Shown: in pieces, positions 16,543 through 25,044 of the stretch
How positions within the stretch are numbered: position 1 is the first letter of the stretch
Layout: every line of letters starts with the position of its first letter
NCBI GenBank assembly: GCA_964510065.1
Contig: CAZEAC010000038.1
Location: 1 to 40,763, forward strand
Origin: CAZEAC01 sp964510065
GTDB lineage: Bacteria > Bdellovibrionota_C > UBA2361 > CAIXSY01
Length of the DNA stretch: 40,763 nucleotides
Reading direction: 5' to 3'
Position numbers and translations under genes: made by a program
The notes under the pieces: generated by a model
Database searches by the model: none
Told to the model about the DNA's origin: nothing
What the model saw: the letters and a program-made list of their open reading frames with translations, nothing else

Positions 16543-18915
16543 ATGCGGTTGGGCCTGCTCACCGATTTTAGGTCCGCCGGCACGTTCGTGCTAGGGGTAG
16601 GATCCGAGGTACGAAGCTGGATAACACTGCCGCTTATAGCGCTCTACACTCTCCTTGTTGTTGCCGGAACTGTGCTCCTCGACCCGCCTGAAGTTGTGCT
16701 TTCCCGTCTTTTCTTTATCCTCTTCGCCGGATTTATTTATGTCGCACTTGGCGCCGAGGATCGTTTGGTAACGGTACGGACGGTGTATGCGCTCGCGGCC
16801 TGTCATGCCTCATTGCAGTGGCTCTTTGGCGAACTTTTTTCCTTCCCCCTGTTCGATGGCGTGCTGATTCCGGCGGCGGTCTCAGGAGTAGCACTGGCAA
16901 TTATCCCGCTGCCACTGCGTGGCGCGCTGTGGACGGCATTGCTGCTTGTGACGCTTCATTTTCTTTTTAGCGTGCTTATTGTGGTTGGATTCGAATCTGA
17001 TCCGCTCCAGTTCCTCAAGTGCTTTTCGATTGTACCTTGCGGCGCCGCGCTTATCCCTGTTGTTGCATTGGTTCGAGGATATCCACAGGATTTCGAAGGC
17101 GAAGGCGCGAAGATCACCACATCACTTGTCGAAAGGCGCAAGCTCGGCGTGAAAGGTGATATGGGAAAGAGTTTCCGTACTGGAGGATCCGACGCGCTCC
17201 TGGTCCATGCCCAGGCGTGGATTGAAGCGAGGCTTCGCGGCGAAATAGGCGGGCAACTCCTTTTGATTGGAATATTCCTTCCTACCTGCGTGCTTGGCGT
17301 CGCAAATCTGGTAAGAGAGCCGCAGCTGCAAAATATTGTCAGCTTCCTTCTCATTGTAATTATTGAAGCAGGAGCGCTCGCACTTCTGCTGCGATTACTT
17401 CAAACCACGGCACGGGAGCGCGCGGCGCTTACGATAATGGGTCGCTTCGCCGAGTCGACGGCATTTGTGCCGGAAGCTGGCGTGCAGCTATTTGTTTGGC
17501 TATCGAGACTAGTCTGCCGTGAATCGGCAGGGCTGGTCATCGAGGGAAGTGGAAAAAACTATTTGCACGAAGGAATGTCTATCCGTGAGAGTAACGTCGA
17601 TATTTCCTATGCGTTGGCGTTACTCGAAGTGTTGGAGCGAAGTGGGCTTAAAGAGGGAGTGTTGGGTCAATCGCAGATCCCTGCTGATATCTTTCGTGGC
17701 CTGGAAGGCTGGTTTTCGGTGACCCCGGCGCGGGTGCTTTTCATGCGAGTGCAGTCGCTTTCTATTGCCGATGTACGAAGCTCGGCCGTGGTGATTCCGC
17801 TTAAGCGCACCGCGCATATGCTTGGATTCCACCGTAGCTATCAAACTGTCGTGGCTATGGCGAGTTTGCTGCGCCTGGCGATCGCCGACATACAGCAACG
17901 TGGTGGCGAACCGCGAAGCGATCTCCTTGTTGCCGACGAAGGACGAATTCAGAAACTGGTGCATCGAGTCAATAATGGCACGCAAGAAGTGCTCTCTCTT
18001 TGTTCGCAGCTTGCAACACGAAGTAGGGAAATAGCCGACTCGGTGCTTCGCGAGGACGTGTCGCGCTTGCTGCAAGATGCCGAACGCACGCTTGCCGTGC
18101 TTTCGTGGGGAGTTTCCGACGATAGGGTGCTCGCCGAGCTGCATCGCGCAACACTTTCTGAATTCCGCGAAGACATCACGGTGGCTTCTGTTGTCGAGGA
18201 GATAAAAGAGTTCGGGCAATATTTACAAGCGCAAGGGCGCGGCAGCATTACTGTCGAAAGTGAAGTCACCGAAAGCGTATGTGTGAAAGTGGTCAATCGA
18301 GAATTCTTGCTTGCAGCGCTTCGTCAGATTGGCTGGGAACTGCGTGGCAAAGAGGCGACGCTTTCGTTGACGCTGCAAAAACGAAGCAGAACTGTCGAGA
18401 TCGAACTTAGCCTGACAAAGGCGGCGGAAAGCACTCCATTTTTGCCGCTGCTTAAAGTGGCTGAACTGAGCGGAGCTACGGCGATTTTGAACAAGGCAGG
18501 CACGACGCTAAATATTGAATTCTTGTTGGGTGAAGCAAGGGTTGGTACGCCCCGTGAGAGTAGTCAGTGGGCGCTTTTTGTCGACGATAATGAACAGGTG
18601 ACATCGTTCTACGCGAAGGCAGCCGAAGCGCTTGGTGTAAAATATAGAAGTGCACATAACCTCGCTCAGGCGCTCGCGCTTATTGGTGATCTGGGTAAAC
18701 CACGCTTTCTAATCACTGATGTGAATCTTGGCAGCGAAAATGGCCTAGACCTGGTTCGATTTGTTCGCGAAAAGTTCGGCGCGGAGCTACCGATCTTGGT
18801 GGTAAGCGGTGAACGGCTTGGCGGCGAGCGCGATCTCGGCAAGACTAAGTACTTAGTAAAACCGGTCGGTCGCCGAGCGCTCTTCGCAGAGATATCGGCG
18901 ATTTTAGGAGGTTAG
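16543..18915 (+). CDS. Large membrane protein with degenerate histidine-kinase core and C-terminal receiver
   Basis: A 790-residue protein. The N-terminal 170 residues hold about six membrane segments, and two more follow at about 235-290. A GAF-like region (about 295-445) follows, then a dimerisation-like helix with LVHRVNNGTQEVL (about 468), which keeps an H-x-x-N-N pattern. The ATPase part (about 560-665) lacks recognisable N, G1 and G2 boxes, so autophosphorylation looks unlikely. The C-terminal receiver is intact: FVDDNEQ, ITDVNL with the phospho-acceptor Asp, and LVKPV. I chose the ATG at 16543 after GAGG; an in-frame GTG at 16504 would overlap the upstream gene. It may be a phospho-signal receiver or scaffold rather than a kinase. 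Confidence 0.75.
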   Translation: MRLGLLTDFRSAGTFVLGVGSEVRSWITLPLIALYTLLVVAGTVLLDPPEVVLSRLFFILFAGFIYVALGAEDRLVTVRTVYALAACHASLQWLFGELFSFPLFDGVLIPAAVSGVALAIIPLPLRGALWTALLLVTLHFLFSVLIVVGFESDPLQFLKCFSIVPCGAALIPVVALVRGYPQDFEGEGAKITTSLVERRKLGVKGDMGKSFRTGGSDALLVHAQAWIEARLRGEIGGQLLLIGIFLPTCVLGVANLVREPQLQNIVSFLLIVIIEAGALALLLRLLQTTARERAALTIMGRFAESTAFVPEAGVQLFVWLSRLVCRESAGLVIEGSGKNYLHEGMSIRESNVDISYALALLEVLERSGLKEGVLGQSQIPADIFRGLEGWFSVTPARVLFMRVQSLSIADVRSSAVVIPLKRTAHMLGFHRSYQTVVAMASLLRLAIADIQQRGGEPRSDLLVADEGRIQKLVHRVNNGTQEVLSLCSQLATRSREIADSVLREDVSRLLQDAERTLAVLSWGVSDDRVLAELHRATLSEFREDITVASVVEEIKEFGQYLQAQGRGSITVESEVTESVCVKVVNREFLLAALRQIGWELRGKEATLSLTLQKRSRTVEIELSLTKAAESTPFLPLLKVAELSGATAILNKAGTTLNIEFLLGEARVGTPRESSQWALFVDDNEQVTSFYAKAAEALGVKYRSAHNLAQALALIGDLGKPRFLITDVNLGSENGLDLVRFVREKFGAELPILVVSGERLGGERDLGKTKYLVKPVGRRALFAEISAILGG

Positions 18916-18916
18916 A

Positions 18917-19387
18917 ATGGCTAAGGCAGAAAAAAAGTCGAATCCGCCACGCGGCGCAGATCTCGCGGAGCTGCGCGGGGCGCTACATGCACTTGAGGAA
19001 TCCGTCGTGCGTGAAGTCGTAAAGGATGCCTGTGATCGAGTACATGATCTTGTTGTTTCAACACTCAGTGATATCACCGCAAAGCGCGTCGCTGTTTCCG
19101 ATAATGGTTCAGCGGAAAGCACCCAAGCACGTTCTTCGGAGTGGAAGAAAATCGGTTCGCTTTCAGAGATTAGAAGATTGGTTGGCGGAAGGTTTCAAAA
19201 TTTAAAAAATCGGTGGGTCGGCGCGGGATTTCCGCTTCGCGAGCATCGCGGCGACCGCGGCGGACAGTTCGATATCGTGGGCAAGGGCTGGGAGGAGTTC
19301 CACGCCTGGCTATTGCAACAGGGGTTCGAATCGAGGCTTTCCGAAGAGGCGGACGGAACGCTATTTGAGATTCGAATGTTGAAATAG
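18917..19387 (+). CDS. Hypothetical protein with helical N-terminus and compact C-terminal domain
   Basis: A 156-residue soluble protein that I do not recognise. Residues 15-60 form a predicted helix with regular hydrophobic spacing (ADLAELRGALHALEESVVREVV). The C-terminal 75 residues (about 78-156) include SLSEIRRLVGGRFQNLKNRWVGAGFPLREHRG, then GGQFDIVGKGWEEFHAWLLQQGFES, a basic-to-aromatic pattern that may be a small nucleic-acid- or protein-binding domain. GGAGG precedes the ATG, which lies one base after the stop of the membrane protein gene, so it is the third gene of this operon. Its role is probably tied to the receiver proteins upstream; this rests only on position. Confidence 0.65.
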   Translation: MAKAEKKSNPPRGADLAELRGALHALEESVVREVVKDACDRVHDLVVSTLSDITAKRVAVSDNGSAESTQARSSEWKKIGSLSEIRRLVGGRFQNLKNRWVGAGFPLREHRGDRGGQFDIVGKGWEEFHAWLLQQGFESRLSEEADGTLFEIRMLK

Positions 19388-19920
19388 CGGTTTAGAATTT
19401 TAAGCGACTACTGCTTGCCCTTCTGCTCGAAGGTAAGTTGATAGATATCCCTGAGCGGCCGGCTCAGGGCGAGCGAAAGTGCCGCATAAGCGGCGTCCTT
19501 GTAAATCAGTTAATACTCTCAGGAACTATATTCCCTATTTTAGAATCCTAATGAGGGGTCTCTGTAAAAGCAGTAGTAGTGTTCTCAGTGCAATTGGTTT
19601 TCTTATTGAATGATATTAGATGGTTGAGAGGTGGTGAATGAATCGAGTGGAGTCTCGCCTAGTACTAAAGGGTTTTCTTGTGGCGCCCCGTTGGCCTGCC
19701 TAGCAAACTCAAAGTATTAAGATCTCACGAGATTCTGTCGACATCGATGGCAAGGAAGCTAGGGTGCATTTACGACTTACTTTCCATCACGCGAATTGGA
19801 GTGATCTATACTTGAGCGCCAACAATTTGTGTTGTGTACGGAAATTTGAGACGTCCAAACCCGATTAACTATTGTGATCATGACTCACGATTGCGCGGTT
19901 AGCAGGAGCGGATTTTAAGA
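19388..19920. other. Intergenic region before the phosphatase-FHA-kinase genes; hairpins, no clear gene
   Basis: 533 bases without a convincing gene. Two hairpins occur near the left end. At 19449-19469 a CCCTGAGC / GCTCAGGG stem has a 5-nt loop. At 19481-19494 a GCCGC / GCGGC stem has an ATAA loop. Neither is followed by a T-run, but together they could end the upstream operon. A 21-codon ORF with a good ribosome-binding site (19638-19703) is the only coding hint. A TATACT at about 19807 resembles a -10 element without a matching -35. Confidence 0.4.
19449..19494 (+). terminator. Tandem hairpins, possible end of the receiver operon
   Basis: A perfect 8-bp stem CCCTGAGC / GCTCAGGG (19449-19469, loop GGCCG) is followed by a 5-bp GCCGC / GCGGC hairpin (19481-19494, loop ATAA). 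There is no U-run, so termination would have to be factor-dependent, or the fold protects the 3' end. They lie 62 bp downstream of the last stop. Confidence 0.35.
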
Positions 19921-20880
19921 ATGGCAATGATGCAAACGCAAGATCAGACTAACGATGATTTCAACGTACCCGCAGCGATGACGGATGCCGGCTGCGAGCG
20001 TGAGCTCAATGAGGATCGCTACGCAGTTATTGAATCCGCATCAGGGCTCGCGTGGCTTGTCTGTGATGGCATGGGTGGCGTTGCAGGTGGTGAGCTTGCT
20101 GCGCAGCTTGCGATTGATGCCATTCGTCGTGAACTGGAGAGCGCACCGGCACGTCGACCGGAAGATGCGCTGAAGGGCTCAATTCTTGAAGCCAATCGCA
20201 TCATTGTTCTTCGAAGACAGAATCAAGCTTTCGCGCAGATGGGTACGACGGTGGTAGGAGCGATTTTTGCGGCGCCGGAAGTAGTGATTGGAAATGCGGG
20301 CGACTCACGGGCCTATCTGATTCGAAATGGGGCAATTCAACAGCTCACGACAGATCACACCTATGTGCAGGGGCTTGTAGAGAAAGGGCAGATAAAGCCC
20401 GAGGAAGCACTCTCGCACCCGAACGCGCATATTCTCACACGCTGCATCGGCTCGGAGCCGGGACTGCTTGTCGACGCGCATCGCTTCTGGATTTGGCCTG
20501 ATAAATCAAGTGATCGCGGTGATTGTATTTTACTTTGTACCGACGGGCTTTATAGCCATGTAAGCGATAAAGAGATGGCGAGTATTGTTACCAAGAATAC
20601 TCCGCAGCGTGCCTGCGTCGAACTCGTTGAAATCGCAAAGACGCGCGGCGGCTACGACAATATCACTTTGGCGATAATCCCGCTCGGTGGCTCGCTCATG
20701 GAGGAACCTCCCGCGGGCTTTGAGGAAAAGCAGCTTGCGCAACGTGCGCAGAGGCAATCGAGGTATTCTTCAAGTGCGCCCAAGCGCAATTTAGCAAAAG
20801 ATATTCTTATTGTAGTGACCTTGGTGGTACTCGCGATTTTGCTCACCGTGGTCCTATTCGCGGTTTTGGTGGGGCAATAA
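19921..20880 (+). CDS. PP2C-family Ser/Thr protein phosphatase with C-terminal membrane anchor
   Basis: A 319-residue protein. The PP2C catalytic domain (about 20-260) shows the metal-binding and catalytic motifs: GCERELNEDR, VCDGMGGVAGGE, GTTVVGAIF, GDSRAYL, CTDGLYSHV and GYDNITLAII. A linker and one C-terminal hydrophobic segment (about 292-316) anchor it to the membrane with the enzyme in the cytoplasm. It should remove phosphate from Ser/Thr on substrates of the kinase two genes downstream. It is the first of a run of genes: an FHA protein 19 bp downstream and a kinase after that. AGGAG lies about 12 bases before the first ATG; ATGs at 19927 and 19930 are alternatives. Confidence 0.92.
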   Translation: MAMMQTQDQTNDDFNVPAAMTDAGCERELNEDRYAVIESASGLAWLVCDGMGGVAGGELAAQLAIDAIRRELESAPARRPEDALKGSILEANRIIVLRRQNQAFAQMGTTVVGAIFAAPEVVIGNAGDSRAYLIRNGAIQQLTTDHTYVQGLVEKGQIKPEEALSHPNAHILTRCIGSEPGLLVDAHRFWIWPDKSSDRGDCILLCTDGLYSHVSDKEMASIVTKNTPQRACVELVEIAKTRGGYDNITLAIIPLGGSLMEEPPAGFEEKQLAQRAQRQSRYSSSAPKRNLAKDILIVVTLVVLAILLTVVLFAVLVGQ

Positions 20881-20899
20881 TTTTTCCTGGAGATGAACG

Positions 20900-21679
20900 A
20901 TGGAGAAAGAGAAAAACTCGGCAGGTGATAAAGCAGCGGCAGGTGGCGATGACGGCTCGAGCGTCGGAGAAGGAACGGCGCCTCGCGCAAGGAATCGAAC
21001 GGTGATGCTCACGCCAGAGATTACTGGGCAAGTCCGCGCCAGATTGCAGCATGATATCGGCGGGAACGAGCGTACTATGATTCCGGCCGCATCACCCGAG
21101 CCCAGTAGTCCGCCGCAAAATAGTACCTCCAGTGGTGCAGGAAATTTTTATACTCCGGCATCGCGAGGCAGGGGTGCCACACCGCCGCCGATGATGCAGG
21201 CACCGGAGCCGGCGCTTGAACCACCACCAGCCCCGCGTCCGCGTATGACACCGCCGATGAGCCCGATCATGGGAGTTCCCACGGCTTCCTCCGGCGAAGA
21301 TAAAGAGGGCGTCGTATGGCATAAGAAAACGCCAATAGTTGGATTTCTTGTATCGTTTGACGGCAATCCCAATGGCGAAGTCTTTGAGCTCCGCAGCGGG
21401 CGGCTTATTGTGACTTCGGAATCTTCCGCGCAGGGTAATTTCCTAGTGTGCCGTGACCCGTCGGTATCGCCAATGCATGCTATTTTACGAGTGAGCCAGG
21501 GCGGTGAGATTCAGGTGCTCGATCAACTTTCAGAATTTGGAACACGTATTAAACGCTTTGGGTCCGACGAAGAGATTGAACTTTCGGGTGACAAGGGAAC
21601 TATTGAACATGGAGATGTCGTGACATTCGGAAATCGGAAATTCCATGTGTGTCTGATTGCACTCGCCCCAGGGATGTAA
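20900..21679 (+). CDS. FHA-domain protein with proline-rich N-terminus
   Basis: A 259-residue protein. The first 140 residues are disordered and rich in Pro, Ala and Ser (PPPMMQAPEPALEPPPAPRP). The C-terminal 110 residues form a forkhead-associated domain: RSGRLIVTS, SVSPMHAIL with the Ser and His that frame phosphothreonine binding, LSEFGTRIKR, and HGDVVTFGNRKFHV. It should recognise a phosphothreonine made by the neighbouring kinase and so act as the phosphorylation read-out. The N-terminal tail, which contains Thr and Ser (for example RTMIP), may be a kinase substrate. The gene is tightly placed between the phosphatase and the kinase. CTGGAG precedes the ATG. Confidence 0.85.
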   Translation: MEKEKNSAGDKAAAGGDDGSSVGEGTAPRARNRTVMLTPEITGQVRARLQHDIGGNERTMIPAASPEPSSPPQNSTSSGAGNFYTPASRGRGATPPPMMQAPEPALEPPPAPRPRMTPPMSPIMGVPTASSGEDKEGVVWHKKTPIVGFLVSFDGNPNGEVFELRSGRLIVTSESSAQGNFLVCRDPSVSPMHAILRVSQGGEIQVLDQLSEFGTRIKRFGSDEEIELSGDKGTIEHGDVVTFGNRKFHVCLIALAPGM

Positions 21680-21715
21680 GACGGTGGTTTTGGTGAATGG
21701 AGGGCGTAGTTAGAG

Positions 21716-23254
21716 GTGAGCATTTCAAGTGAGCCACTCATGAGCATGCAGCCCGGTACGGTAATTGCCGGCCGATATGAGGTTGTTAAATCGCTTGGCG
21801 CGGGCAGCATGGGCGTCGTGTATGCCTGCCGCCATAGAGAGCTCACCGGTCACATGGTCGCTGTAAAAGTGCTATTTCCTGAAGTGGCCAATGATAAAGT
21901 GGCTGCAGCTCGTTTTAAGAATGAAATTTTCGCCTCTTATAGCGTGTCTCACCCGAATGTCGTTCGTGCGTATGAGTATCTGCGTGACGGCGATCTGGTG
22001 GCGTATGCGATGGAATATGTCGCCGGCGGCGCGCTTGCTGAGCGGCTCGAGGGGGCCAGCCAAAATCCAATTCCAATTCCTGAAGTGGTGAACATCTTGG
22101 CACAGATGTGCGCGGGAGTTCAGGCGATTCATGACGCTGGTATAGTACATCGTGATCTCAAGCCCGAGAATATTCTGTTAGCCAAAGATGGTCAGGTCAA
22201 GATTGCCGATTTCGGAATCGCGCGAATGGGACACGGACCCAAATTAACTGAGCATGGCGGTGTCGTGGGAACGATTGACTATGTGAGCCCCGAGTACATG
22301 CTGAATGCTCAAGTTGATTGGCGTTCTGATATTTATGCGCTTGGAATTTTGGCATTTGAAATGGTGACCGGTGAGTCGCCTTTTCGGGGTGATAGCGTAT
22401 ATGCGACGATGACTCTGCGGCTTAAGTCCGATCCTCCGCCGCCAAGCAGCTTACGCCCCGAGTGTTCGCCTGAACTTGATAAAATAATTCTTAAGGCGAT
22501 GGCGCGAGATCCTGAGGCACGTTACCAGTCAGCCGCGGAAATTCATATGGATCTGCAGAAGCTCACTCCGCTTCAGGGGGTTCCTTCAGGCGCGCAGCTA
22601 AGTATGCAGCGAAAACCGGTCCCTCCCGCGCCGCTTGACCCGGTCGTTGAGCAGGGTGCGGAAGAAAAAATTGAGAAGCCGGTTGTGCCCGGCGGGGCAG
22701 CGATTGGTGGAAGAGTCAAAGTTGTCGGCAAAAAAAGTGAGCCGGCCCGTAATGGCGGGTATGAGCCAGCACCTTCGTCTGGCGAAAAAACAATTGCTTG
22801 GAGTTTCGGGGATACCCCGGTTGATGAGCCTAGGATGCTTTCTGGGCCGCAGAGTAATGTCGAACCAGTGCGCGAGATAGGCTTTGATCAACATGGCGGT
22901 GAGCGACAGGCGGGAGGAAAGCTGGAAAGCGTACTTTCGTATCCGCGAGGCTCGAGCCCCGAGTGGAAGGGCGGGCAGCCGCGTAAGGATTCAAACGTCG
23001 TTGTTCATCGTTCTGGGATCGATAATGCGCGGATTCGAAAGCTTTCGCAGCTCTCCGATCAGGCCAATCCATCGCTTTTAGTTGATATTGTGTTCCTCGT
23101 GGTTGCAGCATTAATCGGCATAGGTGTGGGCTTCGCTGCGTTAAAGATATTTTTCCCGGATGTCGTCGGAGCCACGTCGGAAACTTCCATGACTATTGAT
23201 TCGGGCTCGAACGAGAATGATACGCACGTGAGCTCGGGGAAGGGGTATGTGTAA
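21716..23254 (+). CDS. Transmembrane Ser/Thr protein kinase (PknB type)
   Basis: A 512-residue Hanks-type kinase. The N-terminal catalytic domain (about 18-280) has GAGSMGVVY (glycine loop), AVKVL (ATP-binding Lys), HRDLKPEN (catalytic loop), DFGIAR (metal Asp) and GTIDYVSPEYM (activation loop end). A long linker (about 285-445), rich in Pro, Gly and charged residues, is followed by one membrane segment (about 453-475) and a 38-residue outer tail. This differs from PknB, which has PASTA repeats outside; no sensor domain is seen here. It completes a phosphatase-FHA-kinase triad. The start is uncertain: GTG at 21716 or ATG at 21740 or 21746. Confidence 0.93.
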   Translation: MSISSEPLMSMQPGTVIAGRYEVVKSLGAGSMGVVYACRHRELTGHMVAVKVLFPEVANDKVAAARFKNEIFASYSVSHPNVVRAYEYLRDGDLVAYAMEYVAGGALAERLEGASQNPIPIPEVVNILAQMCAGVQAIHDAGIVHRDLKPENILLAKDGQVKIADFGIARMGHGPKLTEHGGVVGTIDYVSPEYMLNAQVDWRSDIYALGILAFEMVTGESPFRGDSVYATMTLRLKSDPPPPSSLRPECSPELDKIILKAMARDPEARYQSAAEIHMDLQKLTPLQGVPSGAQLSMQRKPVPPAPLDPVVEQGAEEKIEKPVVPGGAAIGGRVKVVGKKSEPARNGGYEPAPSSGEKTIAWSFGDTPVDEPRMLSGPQSNVEPVREIGFDQHGGERQAGGKLESVLSYPRGSSPEWKGGQPRKDSNVVVHRSGIDNARIRKLSQLSDQANPSLLVDIVFLVVAALIGIGVGFAALKIFFPDVVGATSETSMTIDSGSNENDTHVSSGKGYV

Positions 23255-23262
23255 AAGCGGCC

Positions 23263-23284
23263 CACCCAGAATTTGTTATGGGTG
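23263..23284 (+). terminator. Weak hairpin between kinase and tadZ genes
   Basis: CACCCA / TGGGTG, a 6-bp stem with a 10-nt loop, lies 9 bp after the kinase stop. There is no T-run, so it may only be a partial attenuator. Confidence 0.25.
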
Positions 23285-23341
23285 CGGTAGGGAGAAGTTT
23301 ATAGTAGCGTTTAGGAAGAAATTTTTGCGGAATAGGTTTTT

Positions 23342-24607
23342 GTGAAGCTATTAGTGCTTGATATCAATGTGGAAGCGCAGGCTTTTTGCGCGAAGCGAGT
23401 CGAGTCGTTTAACCAGAGCGATATCGAAATGCTCGATCTCAAGGTTAAGCTTGTCGGTGAGCGCGACTTTATCGATAGGCTTAGCGAGGCCGACGTGCTT
23501 GTGCTCGGCTCGGGCCTAGGCGAGCGTGCAATCGCAATTGCGCGGCATGCAAACTCACTCGTGCCCTGGCTTCATATTGTGATGTTCGTCACTGATGAGG
23601 CCTATGGCGGTGGCGCGTTTCGCGCTGCGCATTCGGCGGGGGTCAGGAAGGTATTTCCCGATAGTGCGAGCCCACTGGATTTCCTGCAAGAGCTGGTCGC
23701 AATTCATTCCGAATTTAGAAAAGAAGGAAGAACCCGTGAAGCGCGTGTTGTTGCGGTGACCCATGCCAAGGGTGGTGTTGGAGCAACTTCTGTGTGCGCG
23801 GCGCTCGCCGAGGTTTGCAGCGTCTATCATAAACGCACCATGCTGTGGGATCTCGATGTCGAGACGCGTGATTTAAGCCGATCGTTGACGGTAAATGGCG
23901 TTGAAGCCAAGGTCGTAAGCTCCTGGGTAAACGGAAGTCGTGAGGTTTCGCGAGAGTCTTTGAAAGACGCGATTATCCCGATATCGAGTGATGTGTCTGT
24001 ATTAATGCCGCCGGATCGCATGGCTGAGTCGATGGATCTCGTTTGTCACACCGACTCGATTGCGTTGGTACAAAGAGTTATTGAGCTGTCGCGGCTGCTT
24101 TTTGATGTGGTGCTGATAGATACCGGCGGAAGAATGGGACCTGCGACTGGCTCCTTGCTTCGCGCTTCAGATGTCGTGCTCATTGTGATCGACGATACTA
24201 TTTTGGGGCTGACTGCGGTTGACCTTTACCTGACATTTGTAAAAAGTCTTGTTGGTACATCCGATAGAATTGTGTTCCTGGTGAATCCTTATTCCGGTGC
24301 GCTTCTCGGGGTCTCGCAGATCGCTGCAGAGCTGGAGCCGGCCCATCACCTTGGCGAAGCCCCTTGGCGGCTGCCGCCGATTCCAAATGATCCCAAAGCA
24401 GCGCTTTGGCCGGGCAGTGGAAGAACTTTATATAGCATGGGGCAAAAGTCGACGCGCGCAATCTTAGAGCGGATAGCGCGCGACCTCGGCATTATCGATC
24501 CCGGGCAGCAGGGAGCTCCTTCACCATCGGGACCGGATTCTGGCGCGACCACCGGATGGCTTAGTAAGATTTTTAACCGAGGTGGCGGGCCAGCACAGGC
24601 GAGCTAG
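23342..24607 (+). CDS. tadZ: TadZ/CpaE-type pilus localisation ATPase
   Basis: A 421-residue protein of the Tad/Cpa pilus pathway. Residues 1-120 form an atypical receiver-like domain (LLVLDIN; ADVLVLGSGLGE; VRKVFPDS) without a standard phospho-acceptor. Residues 135-380 form a MinD/ParA-type ATPase with a deviant Walker A loop KGGVGATS (143-150) and the Walker A' region DLDVETRDLS. TadZ proteins place the pilus machine at a cell pole or site. The GTG start at 23342 gives MKLLVLD, which fits the family; the ribosome-binding site is weak. The C-terminal 35 residues are Gly/Pro-rich. It is the first Tad gene after the kinase triad, which suggests that phosphorylation and pilus placement are linked. 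Confidence 0.88.
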   Translation: MKLLVLDINVEAQAFCAKRVESFNQSDIEMLDLKVKLVGERDFIDRLSEADVLVLGSGLGERAIAIARHANSLVPWLHIVMFVTDEAYGGGAFRAAHSAGVRKVFPDSASPLDFLQELVAIHSEFRKEGRTREARVVAVTHAKGGVGATSVCAALAEVCSVYHKRTMLWDLDVETRDLSRSLTVNGVEAKVVSSWVNGSREVSRESLKDAIIPISSDVSVLMPPDRMAESMDLVCHTDSIALVQRVIELSRLLFDVVLIDTGGRMGPATGSLLRASDVVLIVIDDTILGLTAVDLYLTFVKSLVGTSDRIVFLVNPYSGALLGVSQIAAELEPAHHLGEAPWRLPPIPNDPKAALWPGSGRTLYSMGQKSTRAILERIARDLGIIDPGQQGAPSPSGPDSGATTGWLSKIFNRGGGPAQAS

Positions 24608-24877
24608 TAGTACTTGAGTGAGGAGTTAAAGCAAGCTCAATTTGCGATATAGAATGGCATTTGAAGAAAACAAAATGAGTGATCTTTCTGAAACTTGTGT
24701 GCCTGAAATCGCGTCTTTACGATTTAGACTTGTTTCCCTTTCAGTTTTCGTGCTGAATACGGAGGTAAGTTAGTCGTCGGCTATTCTGCATTTTAGCAGC
24801 GGGGGGTGTCTCCCGTTGAAGGTGTAAGAAAGTAGTACGTAGTTAGGACTTAGTAACGGGGAACTAATCACGACCCT

Positions 24878-24901
24878 TTCAAGAGCGGTACAATTCTTGA
24901 A
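24878..24901. promoter_or_regulatory. Inverted repeat TTCAAGA-N10-TCTTGAA, candidate enhancer (UAS)
   Basis: A perfect 7-bp dyad with a 10-nt spacer, about 105-125 bp upstream of the candidate -24/-12 element. That distance is normal for binding sites of sigma-54 activators, and two activator-like genes lie at 13.0-15.8 kb. Binding is inferred; the site may instead be an RNA hairpin. Confidence 0.4.
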
Positions 24902-25002
24902 GAGTAGAGTGGCGATGATGTTGAATTAAAGTTTAGGTTTGGGAGTTGAGGTGTATATTTGGTAACAGTACGAAATTGACTGGGTCAATTTGGCTGGTTC
25001 CA

Positions 25003-25018
25003 GGGCACTTTTAACGCT
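25003..25018 (+). promoter_or_regulatory. Sigma-54-like promoter before flp
   Basis: GGGCAC at the -24 position and CGCT at -12, with GG-N10-GC spacing (GG at 25004-25005, GC at 25016-25017). The -24 element matches TGGCAC at five of six bases; the -12 element lacks the usual TT before GC. Transcription would start near 25028, 17 bases before the chosen ATG at 25045, which would just include the Shine-Dalgarno sequence. Confidence 0.4.
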
Positions 25019-25044
25019 CGGAGCTGAAAGCAATGGAGAAAAGT

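Larger units (their letters stand above)
24608..25044 (+). promoter_or_regulatory. Upstream region of the Flp pilin gene (dyad, hairpin, short ORF)
   Basis: 437 bases between tadZ and flp. They contain a 39-codon ORF without a good ribosome-binding site (24654-24773), a 6-bp hairpin CGGGGG / CTCCCG (24800-24815, one G-U pair), a 7-bp dyad TTCAAGA / TCTTGAA (24878-24901), and a sigma-54-like -24/-12 element (25003-25018). The layout looks like a regulated pilin promoter with a far-upstream activator site. Confidence 0.45.

Noticed and set aside
19677..19705. TGGCGCC-type element with GG-N10-GC spacing in the gap before the phosphatase gene
   Set aside because: The -12 part reads TTGGCC rather than a TTGC core and it is more than 200 bp from the gene; likely chance.
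24654..24773. 39-codon ORF between tadZ and flp
   Set aside because: No ribosome-binding site near the ATG and no recognisable features; likely chance.
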